Of a DNA stretch of 64,000 bases, positions 37,508-46,563 are shown one piece after another. The stretch is from contig JAWKLQ010000021.1 of assembly GCA_041392665.1 (NCBI GenBank), forward strand, positions 62,001 through 126,000. Reading direction: 5' to 3'. The notes below the pieces were generated by a model. It had not been told where the DNA came from and did not search any database. It was given only the letters and a program-made list of their open reading frames with translations. Every line of letters starts with the position of its first letter. The stretch's first letter is position 1. Position numbers and translations under genes: made by a program. The DNA is from Flavilitoribacter sp020436695 (lineage in GTDB: Bacteria > Bacteroidota > Bacteroidia > Chitinophagales > Saprospiraceae).

Positions 37508-39637
37508 ATGTCGAAAGTTGAGACCTTTTATTACGATAACGAGATCGTAAAAAAGTTTGCTTACGCAACCGCCTTTTGGGGTTTGATAGGTATGACGGTC
37601 GGCTTGCTTGCAGCATTGCAACTGATCTTCCCCTCTCTAAATTTTACATCATGGACCACATTTGGTCGCATTCGGCCTTTGCACACAAATGCCGCCATTT
37701 TCGCATTTGTGGGCAACGGTATTTATATGGGGGTCTACTATTCGCTCCAACGCCTGGTGAAAGCCCGTATGTTCAGTGATCTGCTCAGCAAGATCCACTT
37801 CTGGGGCTGGCAAGCCATTATTGTGGCCGCCGCACTGACCCTGCCGCTTGGTATTACCAGTGCCAGCGAATACGCTGAGTTGGAATGGCCCATTGACCTG
37901 GCCATCGCCGCAGTATGGGTCGTATTCGGTATCAACATGATGGGTACCATCCTGAAACGCCGGGAAAGTCACCTCTACGTAGCGATCTGGTTCTACATTG
38001 CCACCTGGGTGACCGTAGCGGTATTGCACATTTTCAAAAACCTGGAATTACCGGTTAGCTTGTGGAAAAGTTATCCGATCTATGCCGGTGTACAGGATGC
38101 GCTGGTACAGTGGTGGTACGGTCACAATGCCGTGGCCTTCTTCCTCACCACCCCCTATCTGGGGCTGATGTACTACTTCCTGCCGAAAGCAGCCAACCGC
38201 CCGGTATTCTCTTATAAGCTGTCCATTATTCACTTCTGGGCCCTGATCTTTATTTACATCTGGGCCGGCCCGCACCACCTGCTGTATACTTCACTTCCCG
38301 ACTGGGCACAGTCTCTGGGAATGGTTTTTTCCCTGATGCTGATCGCACCTTCCTGGGGTGGTATGCTCAACGGTCTGTTGACCCTGCGTGGCGCTTGGGA
38401 TAAAGTACGCCAGGACCCGGTGCTGAAGATGATGGTAGTAGCGGTGACGGCTTACGGTATGGCCACTTTTGAAGGTCCGATGCTCTCCATCAAGAGCGTA
38501 AACGCCATCAGTCACTATACCGACTGGACGGTAGGTCACGTACACATCGGTACCCTGGGTTGGAACGGTATGTTGACCTTCGGTATCCTCTACTGGTTAC
38601 TCCCGAGGATATTCAACACCAAATTGTATTCCGTCAAATTAGCCAATACCCACTTCTGGATCGCTACTCTGGGGATGTTATTTTACGCTATTCCCCTTTA
38701 CTGGGCCGGCTGGACACAGAGTTTGATGTGGAAAGAATTCACCCCGGACGGCTTTCTGCGTTATACCAACTTCCTGGAAACTGTGACCCAGATCCTTCCG
38801 ATGTACGGCATCCGTGCCATTGGCGGTACGATCTACCTTGGTGGCGTGATCCTGATGATCTATAACCTGATTAAAACCGTTAAGCAGGGCGATTTTGTAG
38901 CCAACGAACAGGCGGAAGCGCCTCCAAGGCCGGTTCCTGCAGCTCACAGTACGGAAAAGCTGCACCGCCGCATCGAGCGCAAACCGATGCTGCTATTGGG
39001 GCTCTCCACGATCGCAATTTTAATCGGTGGTTTGGTGGAATTCTTCCCGATGTCGCTGGTAGATGATAATGTACCGAAGATCGAATCGGTTAAACCCTAT
39101 ACGGCACTGGAACTGGAAGGACGTGATCTTTACCTGCGAGAAGGCTGTTTGAGCTGTCACTCACAAATGGTGCGGCCGTTCCGTTCGGAGACCGTGCGCT
39201 ACGGTGAATACTCCAAATCCGGTGAGTTTATCTACGACCGTCCATTCCTGTGGGGCTCCAAACGTACCGGACCAGACCTACATCGCGTAGGCGGCAAATA
39301 TCCGGATAGCTGGCATTACAACCACATGCTGCTGCCGGAAAGCATGTCTCCGGGCTCAATTATGCCGACGTATCCCTGGCTGATCAGCAATGATCTAAGC
39401 ACCGATTTGACAGCCGACAAGATCGCTACACTGCGCACACTGGGCACGCCCTATCCTGAAGGCTACGAGCAGGAAGCGGTTAATGACCTGAAGCGTCAGG
39501 CAGCCCAGGTGGCCGAAAGCCTGCGGGCGGACGGTATTGAGCAGGAAGGCCTCGAAAATAAAGAGATCGTTGCTCTGATCGCCTATCTGCAACGCCTGGG
39601 AACGGACATTAAGCCGGCGGCTCAGGCAGGTAATTAG
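37508..39637 (+). CDS. ccoNO: cbb3 oxidase subunits I and II fused in one chain
   Basis: The protein has 709 residues. Residues 1 to about 470 are the CcoN haem-copper core with 12-14 membrane segments and conserved histidines in LHTNAAIFAFVGNG, WWYGHNAVAFFL, GPHHLLYTSLPDW and TVGHVHIGTLGWNGML. After a linker rich in Ala and Pro, CcoO begins with a membrane segment (MLLLGLSTIAILIGGLVEFF) and carries haem c motif CLSCH near residue 547, with later methionines as possible axial ligands. Fusion of ccoN and ccoO is a known feature of Bacteroidota. The subunit reduces oxygen to water and pumps protons, with high oxygen affinity. It is followed by ccoQ and ccoP. Confidence 0.97.
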   Translation: MSKVETFYYDNEIVKKFAYATAFWGLIGMTVGLLAALQLIFPSLNFTSWTTFGRIRPLHTNAAIFAFVGNGIYMGVYYSLQRLVKARMFSDLLSKIHFWGWQAIIVAAALTLPLGITSASEYAELEWPIDLAIAAVWVVFGINMMGTILKRRESHLYVAIWFYIATWVTVAVLHIFKNLELPVSLWKSYPIYAGVQDALVQWWYGHNAVAFFLTTPYLGLMYYFLPKAANRPVFSYKLSIIHFWALIFIYIWAGPHHLLYTSLPDWAQSLGMVFSLMLIAPSWGGMLNGLLTLRGAWDKVRQDPVLKMMVVAVTAYGMATFEGPMLSIKSVNAISHYTDWTVGHVHIGTLGWNGMLTFGILYWLLPRIFNTKLYSVKLANTHFWIATLGMLFYAIPLYWAGWTQSLMWKEFTPDGFLRYTNFLETVTQILPMYGIRAIGGTIYLGGVILMIYNLIKTVKQGDFVANEQAEAPPRPVPAAHSTEKLHRRIERKPMLLLGLSTIAILIGGLVEFFPMSLVDDNVPKIESVKPYTALELEGRDLYLREGCLSCHSQMVRPFRSETVRYGEYSKSGEFIYDRPFLWGSKRTGPDLHRVGGKYPDSWHYNHMLLPESMSPGSIMPTYPWLISNDLSTDLTADKIATLRTLGTPYPEGYEQEAVNDLKRQAAQVAESLRADGIEQEGLENKEIVALIAYLQRLGTDIKPAAQAGN

Positions 39638-39651
39638 ATCATTTGCTATCA

Positions 39652-39690
39652 GGTTCTTGGTTCTCGGTTTTCAGCTGAGGGCCAAGAACC
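39652..39690 (+). repeat. Hairpin between ccoNO and ccoQ
   Basis: GGTTCTTGG at 39652-39660 pairs perfectly with CCAAGAACC at 39682-39690. Being inside the operon, it more likely affects mRNA processing than ends transcription. Confidence 0.5.
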
Positions 39691-39721
39691 CCAAACCCGG
39701 AACTAAATAAAAATAAAGATC

Positions 39722-39880
39722 ATGTTCAAATATATCATTGAAAAGGCAGGAGATCTCGATTGGATGGCTATCGGTCCGTTCCTGCTGTTCTTCGTCTTCT
39801 TCATCATGGTCACGATCTATGCCTGGAAGAAGCAACCGGCTTATATTGACAAAATGTCCAACTTGCCACTGGAAGACTAA
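39722..39880 (+). CDS. ccoQ: Small membrane subunit, CcoQ-like
   Basis: A 52-residue reading frame begins ATG at 39722 and ends TAA at 39880. It reads MFKYIIEKAGDLDWMAIGPF, then FFVFFIMVTIYAWKKQPAYI as one membrane helix with a positive end, then a short soluble tail (MSNLPLED). Size, single helix and position between ccoN(O) and ccoP match CcoQ, which stabilises the cbb3 complex. Similarity is by layout, since CcoQ sequences are poorly conserved. Confidence 0.8.
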   Translation: MFKYIIEKAGDLDWMAIGPFLLFFVFFIMVTIYAWKKQPAYIDKMSNLPLED

Positions 39881-39913
39881 TTGTAATTTGAAAAATACTT
39901 AAAATTTCACCTC

Positions 39914-40840
39914 ATGAAATTTCGCATCATAAACTTTCTCTCACTGTTTCTGCTGCCCCTGGCAGTTTCCGCTCAGGAAGCGGTAGCGGGAGAGTCATCG
40001 GGTAATATACTGGATCTGATCTACAAGAATTTTGGGTTGTTTTTCATATTTGCCGTGATCGTTCTGGCCGTATTAGGCATGTTCTCTATGTTCCGCACAC
40101 TGGCCAACGTTCAGCTCAGCCGCATCTACGAAGAACAGGGACTGGAAGAATTCAAAAAAGCAGCCAAAGCACCGACGCAGAGCTTCTGGAAGCGCATGTA
40201 CAAGCAATGGACTGCCTATGTGCCCGTTGAACAGGAAAGGGACATCCAATTGGATCACAATTACGACGGCATCAAGGAGTTGGACAACCGGCTCCCACCC
40301 TGGTGGCTGGCCATGTTCTATATTTCCATTGCTTTCGCATTCGTTTATCTCGCTTATTACCACGTATTAGACAAAGGTAAGCTGCAGATCGCTCTGTATG
40401 AGCAGGAAATGGAAGATGCCGATGAAGCCGTAGCCGCCTTTGTATCCCGTCAGGGAGACCAGGTCAATGAAAATAACGTGACTGCTTTAACGGGCGATGC
40501 CGACCTGGCTGCCGGTAAAGAGATCTTTCTGGGTAAATGCTCCGTTTGTCACGGGCAACTCGGTGAAGGTGGGGTTGGTCCCAACATGACCGATAAGTAC
40601 TGGTTGCACGGCGGAAGTATCGCCGATATTTTCAGCACGATCAAATACGGGGTAGTCGAAAAAGGGATGATCTCCTGGAAAGATCAACTCCGTGCCAAGG
40701 AGATGCAGGAAGTAGCCAGCTATATCCTCACCCTTCAGGGTACCAATCCGCCGAATGCCAAAGAACCTCAGGGTGAGGTCTTCGAAGGAGGATCTGCACC
40801 AGCCGAAGCGGTACAGGATTCCATCATTGGAATGAAATAA
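39914..40840 (+). CDS. ccoP: cbb3 oxidase subunit III, mono-haem cytochrome c
   Basis: The protein has 308 residues. A signal-like N-terminal helix (MKFRIINFLSLFLLPLAVSA) is followed by a second membrane helix (LFFIFAVIVLAVLGMFSMF). A further helix lies at about 133-152, after LDNRLPPWWLAMFYISIAFA, the usual CcoP motif. One haem c site, CSVCH, is at about residues 209-213, with a possible axial Met in the GMISWKDQL segment. Only one CXXCH is present; proteobacterial CcoP has two, while single-haem forms occur in Bacteroidota. It passes electrons to CcoO. The gene ends 427 bp before ccoG, a gap that holds a MITE-like element. Confidence 0.95.
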   Translation: MKFRIINFLSLFLLPLAVSAQEAVAGESSGNILDLIYKNFGLFFIFAVIVLAVLGMFSMFRTLANVQLSRIYEEQGLEEFKKAAKAPTQSFWKRMYKQWTAYVPVEQERDIQLDHNYDGIKELDNRLPPWWLAMFYISIAFAFVYLAYYHVLDKGKLQIALYEQEMEDADEAVAAFVSRQGDQVNENNVTALTGDADLAAGKEIFLGKCSVCHGQLGEGGVGPNMTDKYWLHGGSIADIFSTIKYGVVEKGMISWKDQLRAKEMQEVASYILTLQGTNPPNAKEPQGEVFEGGSAPAEAVQDSIIGMK

Positions 40841-40877
40841 TTGATGCTACGTATTGTTGTATTTAGGTGTACGTGCA

Positions 40878-41014
40878 TTAGTAATTTGACGGAAATAAAT
40901 GAACCAATTTTTCTAGAGGTTTTGAAAATTTCGCACACCATTTCCTCTTAGTCAATGGCTTAGCGAAATATTAAAAACCTAAAATTGGTTCATTTATTTT
41001 TACTCCGTCACTTA
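40878..41014. repeat. MITE-like palindromic element, copy 2
   Basis: This 137-bp sequence is the inverse of copy 1 at 1815-1952 with only a few differences; the clearest indel lies where copy 1 reads CCTCCAGGAAAA and this copy, in the same orientation, reads CCTCTAGAAAA. Terminal TGACGGA and AATAAATGAACCAATTTT are conserved at both ends. On the plus strand the end facing ccoG reads CATTTATTTTTACTCCGTCA, so its -7-like word is TATTTTTA rather than the TATTTTTG of copy 1. It lies in the 427-bp ccoP-ccoG gap; 41015-41222 shows no gene. Confidence 0.85.
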
Positions 41015-41222
41015 GTAAGAAGATCGAACAATATATAGGAATAGATTATCAATGAACACCTTTATGCATTTGTCCTGACCTTTCTTTAGGGAAGCACAGG
41101 TGAAAAATATAACTTTTCTGAAAATCATTCTGTTGTAGGGTTGCGGGTAGATCTATACCCGACCCGTAACCCACAATTGATTTCAGAGCTTCGCCGCAAT
41201 GCTGATCAACCGGCATTTTTCC

Positions 41223-41230
41223 TAAATTTG
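41223..41230 (+). promoter_or_regulatory. TAnnTTTG -7-like box for ccoG
   Basis: TAAATTTG lies 37 bp before the ccoG start, a plausible distance. The upstream -33 TTTG is not convincing. Confidence 0.4.
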
Positions 41231-41267
41231 AAGCACAGGACCAATTCATAGATCACACCAAATACAA

Positions 41268-42713
41268 ATGAATCAGTCAGAGGTAGATAAGTACCTGGCT
41301 TCCATTGAGGAAGACAGTTTTCGCGATCATATCGCCACCGTAGATCAATCCGGTAAACGCATCTGGATATATCCGAAGAAACCGAATGGATGGTATTACA
41401 ATATACGAACCTATCTTAGTTGGGTTCTGCTGGCCTTCTTGTTCGGAATACCCTGGATCAAAGTTGGAGGAGAGCCCTTTCTGCTCTTCAATGTACTGGA
41501 AAGACGCTTCATCCTGTTCGGACTACATTTTGCTCCGCAGGATTTTTATCTTTTCGTACTGGCGATGCTGATACTCATTGTATTCATCGCCCTGTTTACC
41601 GTAGTTTTCGGCCGCTTGTTTTGCGGCTGGGTCTGTCCGCAGACCATCTTTATGGAAATGGTATTCCGGAAGATCGAATACTGGATCGAGGGAGATGCCA
41701 ACGCCCAGCGAAGGCTCGCCAATGCGCCCTGGACACGGGATAAGATCATTAAGAAGGTCGGCAAGCAGATCATCTTTTTTACCATTGCCGTTTTGGTTGC
41801 CAATACGTTCCTGGCCTATATCATCGGCATCGATGAGGTAATCCGCATCGCCACCGAACCGGTAGAACTACACCTGGGCGGCTTCATCGCCATGATCATC
41901 TTTTCCTTCGCTTTTTATGGTGTATTTTCAGTATTGCGGGAGCAGGTTTGCGTCACCATCTGCCCGTATGGCCGTTTACAGGGTGTTTTGCTGGATCAGG
42001 ACTCCCTCGTCGTTGCCTATGACTTCGAACGGGGGGAACCGCGCGGAAAGTACCGCAAACCGAAAAAAGACGCCGAACCCGATCCGACGCAACTGGCACT
42101 TGGAGACTGTATCGATTGCAAGTTATGCGTGCAGGTCTGCCCTACCGGTATCGATATCCGTAACGGCACCCAGTTGGAATGTGTCAACTGTACAGCCTGT
42201 ATGGATGCCTGCGATGAAGTAATGGAAAAGATCGACCGGCCCAAAGAACTGATCCGCTACGATTCCCACAACGGTATCTTGAGTGGCAAACGCCGGATCT
42301 TCACCCCGCGTGCCATCGCTTATTCCGCCGTTTTATTTGTACTCATCGGGATTGAAGTATTCCTGTTCACCAACCGTTCGGATGTGGATACCTTGCTCCT
42401 GCGCACTCCGGGTATGCTGTATCAGGAAGTGGATGAAAATACCATCAGCAACCTGTACAATTATCACCTGAGTAATAAGACCAGTGACCCCATGAGCATT
42501 ACCTTCTCTCTGGTCAATAGCGAAGGAAATATCCGCCTGGTCGGTAATGATTCTCCGGAGGTACCGGCCAATGGGGAAGCCGAAGGTGCACTGTTCATTG
42601 ATCTGCCTAAAACCGAACTGGAAGGCAACAAGCATACCATAAGAGTACAGGTGATGTCTGGAGATAAGGTGGCAGATGAAGTGAAAACGAATTTCTTCGG
42701 GCCGCCGAAATAA
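41268..42713 (+). CDS. ccoG: Cytochrome c oxidase accessory protein CcoG (polyferredoxin)
   Basis: The protein has 481 residues. An N-terminal cytoplasmic part (YPKKPNGWYYNIRTYLSWVL) leads into several membrane helices. A CGWVCPQ motif follows the second helix, and ferredoxin-type cysteines lie in CIDCKLCVQVCPTG and CVNCTACMDACDEVM near residues 280-320, for two [4Fe-4S] clusters. A periplasmic Ig-like domain (GEAEGALFIDLPKTELEGNK) forms the C-terminus. CcoG is a cupric reductase needed for copper delivery to cbb3 oxidase. Its own promoter motif and the repeat element upstream suggest that it is not simply co-transcribed with ccoP. ccoH follows after 94 bp. Confidence 0.95.
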   Translation: MNQSEVDKYLASIEEDSFRDHIATVDQSGKRIWIYPKKPNGWYYNIRTYLSWVLLAFLFGIPWIKVGGEPFLLFNVLERRFILFGLHFAPQDFYLFVLAMLILIVFIALFTVVFGRLFCGWVCPQTIFMEMVFRKIEYWIEGDANAQRRLANAPWTRDKIIKKVGKQIIFFTIAVLVANTFLAYIIGIDEVIRIATEPVELHLGGFIAMIIFSFAFYGVFSVLREQVCVTICPYGRLQGVLLDQDSLVVAYDFERGEPRGKYRKPKKDAEPDPTQLALGDCIDCKLCVQVCPTGIDIRNGTQLECVNCTACMDACDEVMEKIDRPKELIRYDSHNGILSGKRRIFTPRAIAYSAVLFVLIGIEVFLFTNRSDVDTLLLRTPGMLYQEVDENTISNLYNYHLSNKTSDPMSITFSLVNSEGNIRLVGNDSPEVPANGEAEGALFIDLPKTELEGNKHTIRVQVMSGDKVADEVKTNFFGPPK

Positions 42714-42807
42714 ATTGTTCGGCCGTTCGCCCTTGGGCTCGCTGACGGACGTCTTTTTGAGGATTGATAGCTTGAAGTGATTAAATGACGGTATAAAATT
42801 CAAGATC

Positions 42808-43248
42808 ATGAAATTCAATTGGGGACACGGTATTGCATTGGCGTACGGCACCTTCGCCGTTACCCTGATTGCCGTGGTGATCAAAACAACACAGTATGAC
42901 CATAGCCTGGTGACCAAAGAGTACTATGAAAAGGACCTGGCTTATCAGGAGCAATACGATAAGATGGAGAACAGTCAGCATTTGAAGCAGCCGGTTAAGA
43001 TCTGGAAAGACGAAACCTCCAAGTACCTGTCGATCAGTTTTCCGGACGAATTAAAAGACATCCATGGAGAGATAACGTTCTACCGTCCGTCGGACAGTGA
43101 TAAAGATTTCACCGTGCCCTTCCAACTGGAAGAGGGCAACCTGCTGGAATACGATACCAAAGACATGCTGTCCGGCCTCTGGACGATCAAGATCGACTGG
43201 CAATCCGGACAGACGCCGTATTATCAGGAGATGTATATTAGTATTTGA
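42808..43248 (+). CDS. ccoH: FixH/CcoH family cbb3 maturation protein
   Basis: The 146-residue protein starts MKFNWGHGIALAYGTFAVTL. It has one N-terminal membrane helix, then VTKEYYEKDLAYQEQYDKME, the usual FixH pattern, and a beta-rich periplasmic domain (HGEITFYRPSDSDKDFTVPF, LSGLWTIKIDWQSGQTPYYQ). CcoH stabilises the early CcoN-CcoO assembly. The order ccoG-ccoH-safE agrees with other Bacteroidota clusters. A GC-rich palindrome, GCCCTTGGGC, lies in the 94-bp gap before it. Confidence 0.92.
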   Translation: MKFNWGHGIALAYGTFAVTLIAVVIKTTQYDHSLVTKEYYEKDLAYQEQYDKMENSQHLKQPVKIWKDETSKYLSISFPDELKDIHGEITFYRPSDSDKDFTVPFQLEEGNLLEYDTKDMLSGLWTIKIDWQSGQTPYYQEMYISI

Positions 43249-43415
43249 GTCGGCAGTCAATAGTCAGCAGTCAGTCAGGCGAGGGCTGAAATTGGGCTGA
43301 AATACGCACGATCAACAGGATTGAAGCCATCATGTTCTTGTAACTCGGGCCGATACTTTTGATTATTAGCACTGGCACAACTAACTGACAATTGGGTAAC
43401 AGGTAAGTTAAATCA

Positions 43416-43472
43416 GTTAGTCGTAAGTTTTTAGTTACCAATCGACTGATAACTAATGGACTTACGACTAAC
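43416..43472. repeat. Perfect 13-bp inverted repeat ahead of safE
   Basis: GTTAGTCGTAAGT at 43416-43428 and ACTTACGACTAAC at 43460-43472 are exact inverses. The 43249-43488 gap is also filled with AGTCAGCAGTC- and CGACTAA-type words like those near 26412 and 26540. Confidence 0.6.
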
Positions 43473-43488
43473 GACTATAATAAGATCC

Positions 43489-44187
43489 ATGTTTTACTGG
43501 GCTGCATTCAGTATGGGTTTATTGGGAAGCCTGCATTGCGCGGGCATGTGTGCGCCTATTGCGCTCTCCCTACCCTATCCGGAGCAGTCTGCCGGAGGCA
43601 AGTTGCGTAGTATATTGCTCTACAATTTCGGCCGGTTGATCACCTACAGCCTGATCGGCCTGGTCTTCGGCTTGATGGGCAAAGGTTTGTTTCTGGCTGG
43701 ATGGCAACGCGGCATTTCCATTGTGATGGGTGTTTTTTTGCTGCTGGTCAGTTTTTCGCTGCTTAATCCGGAAAAGACACTGATGGCCAATCCGGCAATA
43801 TCCAGAGCTTATTTATGGTTAAAACGACAGTTGGGCCGGTACATGCAACGTACCGGCCCCTTCTCGATCTTTCTGGTCGGGCTGCTCAACGGGATCCTGC
43901 CCTGCGGCCTGGTCTATCTGGCCATCATCGGAGCGACCACCGCTGAACATGCCTGGCAGGGTATGTTCTATATGGCCTCTTTCGGCCTGGGCACTTTCCC
44001 CATCATGATCGCAGTAGTCTGGTCGGGGCAATGGATCAAGCCCGGCATCCGGCGCATCTTCACCCGCTTCTATCCTGTTTTTGTGTTTGCCCTTGCTGTT
44101 TTACTCATCTGGCGCGGTTTGCTACTGGAAGTACCGCGCAGTCTGGAACTTTGGGAAGCGCTGGGGCAACCCGTGTTTTGTCATTGA
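43489..44187 (+). CDS. SafE/TauE-type membrane protein of the cco cluster
   Basis: This is a 232-residue membrane protein beginning MFYWAAFSMGLLGSLHCAGM; an ATG 11 codons upstream falls inside the repeat-rich gap and is unlikely. Cysteines in LHCAGMC and again in LPCGLVYLAII, the latter after LNGI, are placed as in the DsbD-like/sulfite-exporter family used as a ccoI-linked cytochrome-oxidase assembly factor. Six or seven hydrophobic segments are visible. A redox or copper transport role in cbb3 maturation is inferred from the motifs and neighbours. It ends 34 bp before the Uma2 gene. Confidence 0.88.
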   Translation: MFYWAAFSMGLLGSLHCAGMCAPIALSLPYPEQSAGGKLRSILLYNFGRLITYSLIGLVFGLMGKGLFLAGWQRGISIVMGVFLLLVSFSLLNPEKTLMANPAISRAYLWLKRQLGRYMQRTGPFSIFLVGLLNGILPCGLVYLAIIGATTAEHAWQGMFYMASFGLGTFPIMIAVVWSGQWIKPGIRRIFTRFYPVFVFALAVLLIWRGLLLEVPRSLELWEALGQPVFCH

Positions 44188-44221
44188 TAAATTGCTTACC
44201 TTTGAAAAAAGTACGCAGGGA

Positions 44222-44848
44222 ATGACTAATCAGGCATTACATATAAGTCCGATAGATGTTTTAATGCAATATGCTCCCCTGACTTTGCAACAATCCTTAA
44301 GCAGATCTGAATTCAAAGCTTTGGCTGAAACCTTCCCGGATCTGCAACTGGAGCGCTCTAAAAACGGAAAAGTAACCATCATGTCTCCGGTTAACAAAGG
44401 TTCCGGCAAGTTGGAAGCCTACCTTATTACCATTGTAGGTTATTGGGTTATACAAAATGAGCTTGGTGAATCCTATAGTTCCTCAACCGGGATCGAATTG
44501 CCGGATGGTGCCATCAAAAGTCCCGATTGCGCCTGGGTATCTGATCAAAGATTACTGGCTACCGCTAATCAATCTGATGACGAGTATCTCAAAGTTGTTC
44601 CTGATTTTGTAGTAGAACTTCGATCAAAATCCGACCGAGTCTCATCCCTCCAGAAAAAAATGGAAGATATCTGGATGCAAAACGGTGTACGGCTAGCCTG
44701 GTTGATCGACCCTTATCAAGAGAAAGCCTGGATCTATCGTGAGCGCCGCGATCCTCAATTGATCGAAGGTTTCTCCGACAAAATACTCTCCGGCGAGGAA
44801 GTAATGCCCGGGCTGGAACTCCCGCTGAACAAATTGTCGCTTAAGTAA
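44222..44848 (+). CDS. Uma2 family (DUF820) nuclease-fold protein
   Basis: This 208-residue protein begins MTNQALHISPIDVLMQYAPL. The PD-(D/E)XK-like core is visible as SPDCAWVSD at about residues 100-108, then VPDFVVELRSKSD with the typical E-h-R/K-S segment, then MQNGVRLAWLIDPYQEKAWI. Uma2 proteins form large, often expanded families and are assumed to be endonucleases, but cell roles are unknown. It follows the cco assembly gene closely yet has nothing evident to do with respiration, so it may be a passenger. Length is normal. Confidence 0.9.
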   Translation: MTNQALHISPIDVLMQYAPLTLQQSLSRSEFKALAETFPDLQLERSKNGKVTIMSPVNKGSGKLEAYLITIVGYWVIQNELGESYSSSTGIELPDGAIKSPDCAWVSDQRLLATANQSDDEYLKVVPDFVVELRSKSDRVSSLQKKMEDIWMQNGVRLAWLIDPYQEKAWIYRERRDPQLIEGFSDKILSGEEVMPGLELPLNKLSLK

Positions 44849-44850
44849 TA

Positions 44851-46485
44851 TTACTCCAACACCAGCTCCATCCGCTTCGGATACTTCACCTCATACTGGA
44901 AGTTGAGCGTCCTGGATGCGCCCGGTTTCAGATCGAGTTCCCAGGTCAGTCGTCCGCGTTCTTTTTCCAGTCTGGCTCCGCCGTCATTTCTCAGCGTCAC
45001 TTCGATCTCATCCGAGGTACTGATCGGGATCTGATCTTCTACCAGGATGTTAACAGCTTTACTTTTTGTATTGCGCAGTTCGATCTTCCAACCAATCCGG
45101 CGGGTTTCTTTGCTGCCGATAAACTGTTTATCCTTATACTGATCGTCTTTTACGCGGGTGACAACGATACCTTTATCACGCCCCAGCGACAACTCCAGCG
45201 TATCGGAGGTCTGACGGGTATTCAACTGGGTCTTACCCAGGAAACTACCTTCGAAGAACAGATTGGCAGGACCACTCAACAGATTGTATTCTTCCCAGCC
45301 GCTCACTTTGGCCGTAAGGAAGGCATCCTGATCATATTTGGGAGCTACATAATACTGATACGTTGCCGGTAGCTCGTATTTTTCGATCGCCACCGTATAC
45401 GGTTTGCCGTCCGAAGGAATATCATAAGGCACCGAGATCCGGTATTCCCGGGTAGTGGTTCGTTCAAACTGCTCTACGGAAGCATACTCAGCAGGAGGTG
45501 GCGGAGGCGGAGGTGGTGGCGGCGGAGATGCATAATCACGGGATTCAGCTTCTTCCTTAGCGATCCCCATTCCTGCTGCTTTACCGGCCATTTGATCCCT
45601 TGCATCGTAATATACCACTGGTTCGTAGGGAGCCAACCACCAGGGTTGTACATTCGGTTTAACCCCTCCCTCTGTGGGGACTCCGGTAGAAAGACTCAAG
45701 GTAACGCCTTCCCAATTTTCTCCACTGGACTGATATACATCCCCCTTCAGATCGAGATCGACGGCTTCACCAATATCGGCCACCCGAACATCGTAGGAAG
45801 GAGTCCAACCAGCAGTAGGTACCAGATAGTTGAGTTGGAAGCGAGCGTCAACTGCTCTTTCAGACAGGACTTTTACCCAGATCTCACCACTGATCCCGCG
45901 CTTCATCCTGCCGGTAATTTCGCCCAGTTGTTGCTGCAGTTTTTCCTTTTCTTTGAGCATTTGCTGCTTATCCTGCTCCAGGTCCAGGCTTTCCAGCTTA
46001 ATGGCTTTCAGGCGGTTGCGGTAATACTCGGCAATCGCCTGCAGATCCTGTAGCTGCACACCGGTTTGCTGCCCCCCTATCTGTTTATTGGCCAGCAACA
46101 AAGATTCTTCTTCCTTCAAAACCTGCATTTCCACATCCAGCCGACGGAGTTGTTCGTCCAGGCCTTCGATCTGTGATTGGAGGGCTTTAGCCTCCACACT
46201 ATTCTCTAAAGGGTTGATATAATTGCGTTGAAAATTGACCGAGAGAATGGTAAAATCTCCGGTGGCACTAAACTGTATACTGGATGGCGTGACGGCAGGC
46301 GACAGGTCGGTGAATTTGATAATACTCTGTCCGGCGGGAACCTGACCGCTTCCGGAACGATACACCTGGGCTCCGGAACGATACACCGTTACACTCCGAC
46401 CTCCGTAGATAAAAGTGTCAGCGGTATTGGCCCACGCTATGGAACACCATAACAGGGCCAGCATAGTCATTGTGATTATTTTCAT
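44851..46485 (-). CDS. Exported DUF4139/DUF4140 protein (mucoidy inhibitor MuiA-like)
   Basis: The protein has 544 residues with signal MKIITMTMLALLWCSIAWA. The N-terminal DUF4140 domain (GGRSVTVYRSGAQVYRSGSG) is followed by a coiled coil with many Glu, Gln and Leu (about 85-190) and then the beta-rich DUF4139 domain (LNYLVPTAGWTPSYDVRVAD, FQYEVKYPKRMELVLE at the end). A run of ten or so prolines lies near residue 315. The family is widespread and probably envelope-located, without a settled function. It is convergent with the Uma2 gene, 2 bp apart. Confidence 0.9.
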   Translation of the reverse strand: MKIITMTMLALLWCSIAWANTADTFIYGGRSVTVYRSGAQVYRSGSGQVPAGQSIIKFTDLSPAVTPSSIQFSATGDFTILSVNFQRNYINPLENSVEAKALQSQIEGLDEQLRRLDVEMQVLKEEESLLLANKQIGGQQTGVQLQDLQAIAEYYRNRLKAIKLESLDLEQDKQQMLKEKEKLQQQLGEITGRMKRGISGEIWVKVLSERAVDARFQLNYLVPTAGWTPSYDVRVADIGEAVDLDLKGDVYQSSGENWEGVTLSLSTGVPTEGGVKPNVQPWWLAPYEPVVYYDARDQMAGKAAGMGIAKEEAESRDYASPPPPPPPPPPPAEYASVEQFERTTTREYRISVPYDIPSDGKPYTVAIEKYELPATYQYYVAPKYDQDAFLTAKVSGWEEYNLLSGPANLFFEGSFLGKTQLNTRQTSDTLELSLGRDKGIVVTRVKDDQYKDKQFIGSKETRRIGWKIELRNTKSKAVNILVEDQIPISTSDEIEVTLRNDGGARLEKERGRLTWELDLKPGASRTLNFQYEVKYPKRMELVLE

Positions 46486-46563
46486 TTGATCTTTTTATTA
46501 ACTAGATGCAACATGAAGGTATTTTGCATAAGATGAGTGGCTTTTTTTGATTGGGCTACACAG

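Noticed and set aside
43456..43488. Upstream ATG for the SafE-type protein
   Set aside because: It lies inside the CGACTAA repeat region, and the membrane protein motif begins naturally at 43489.
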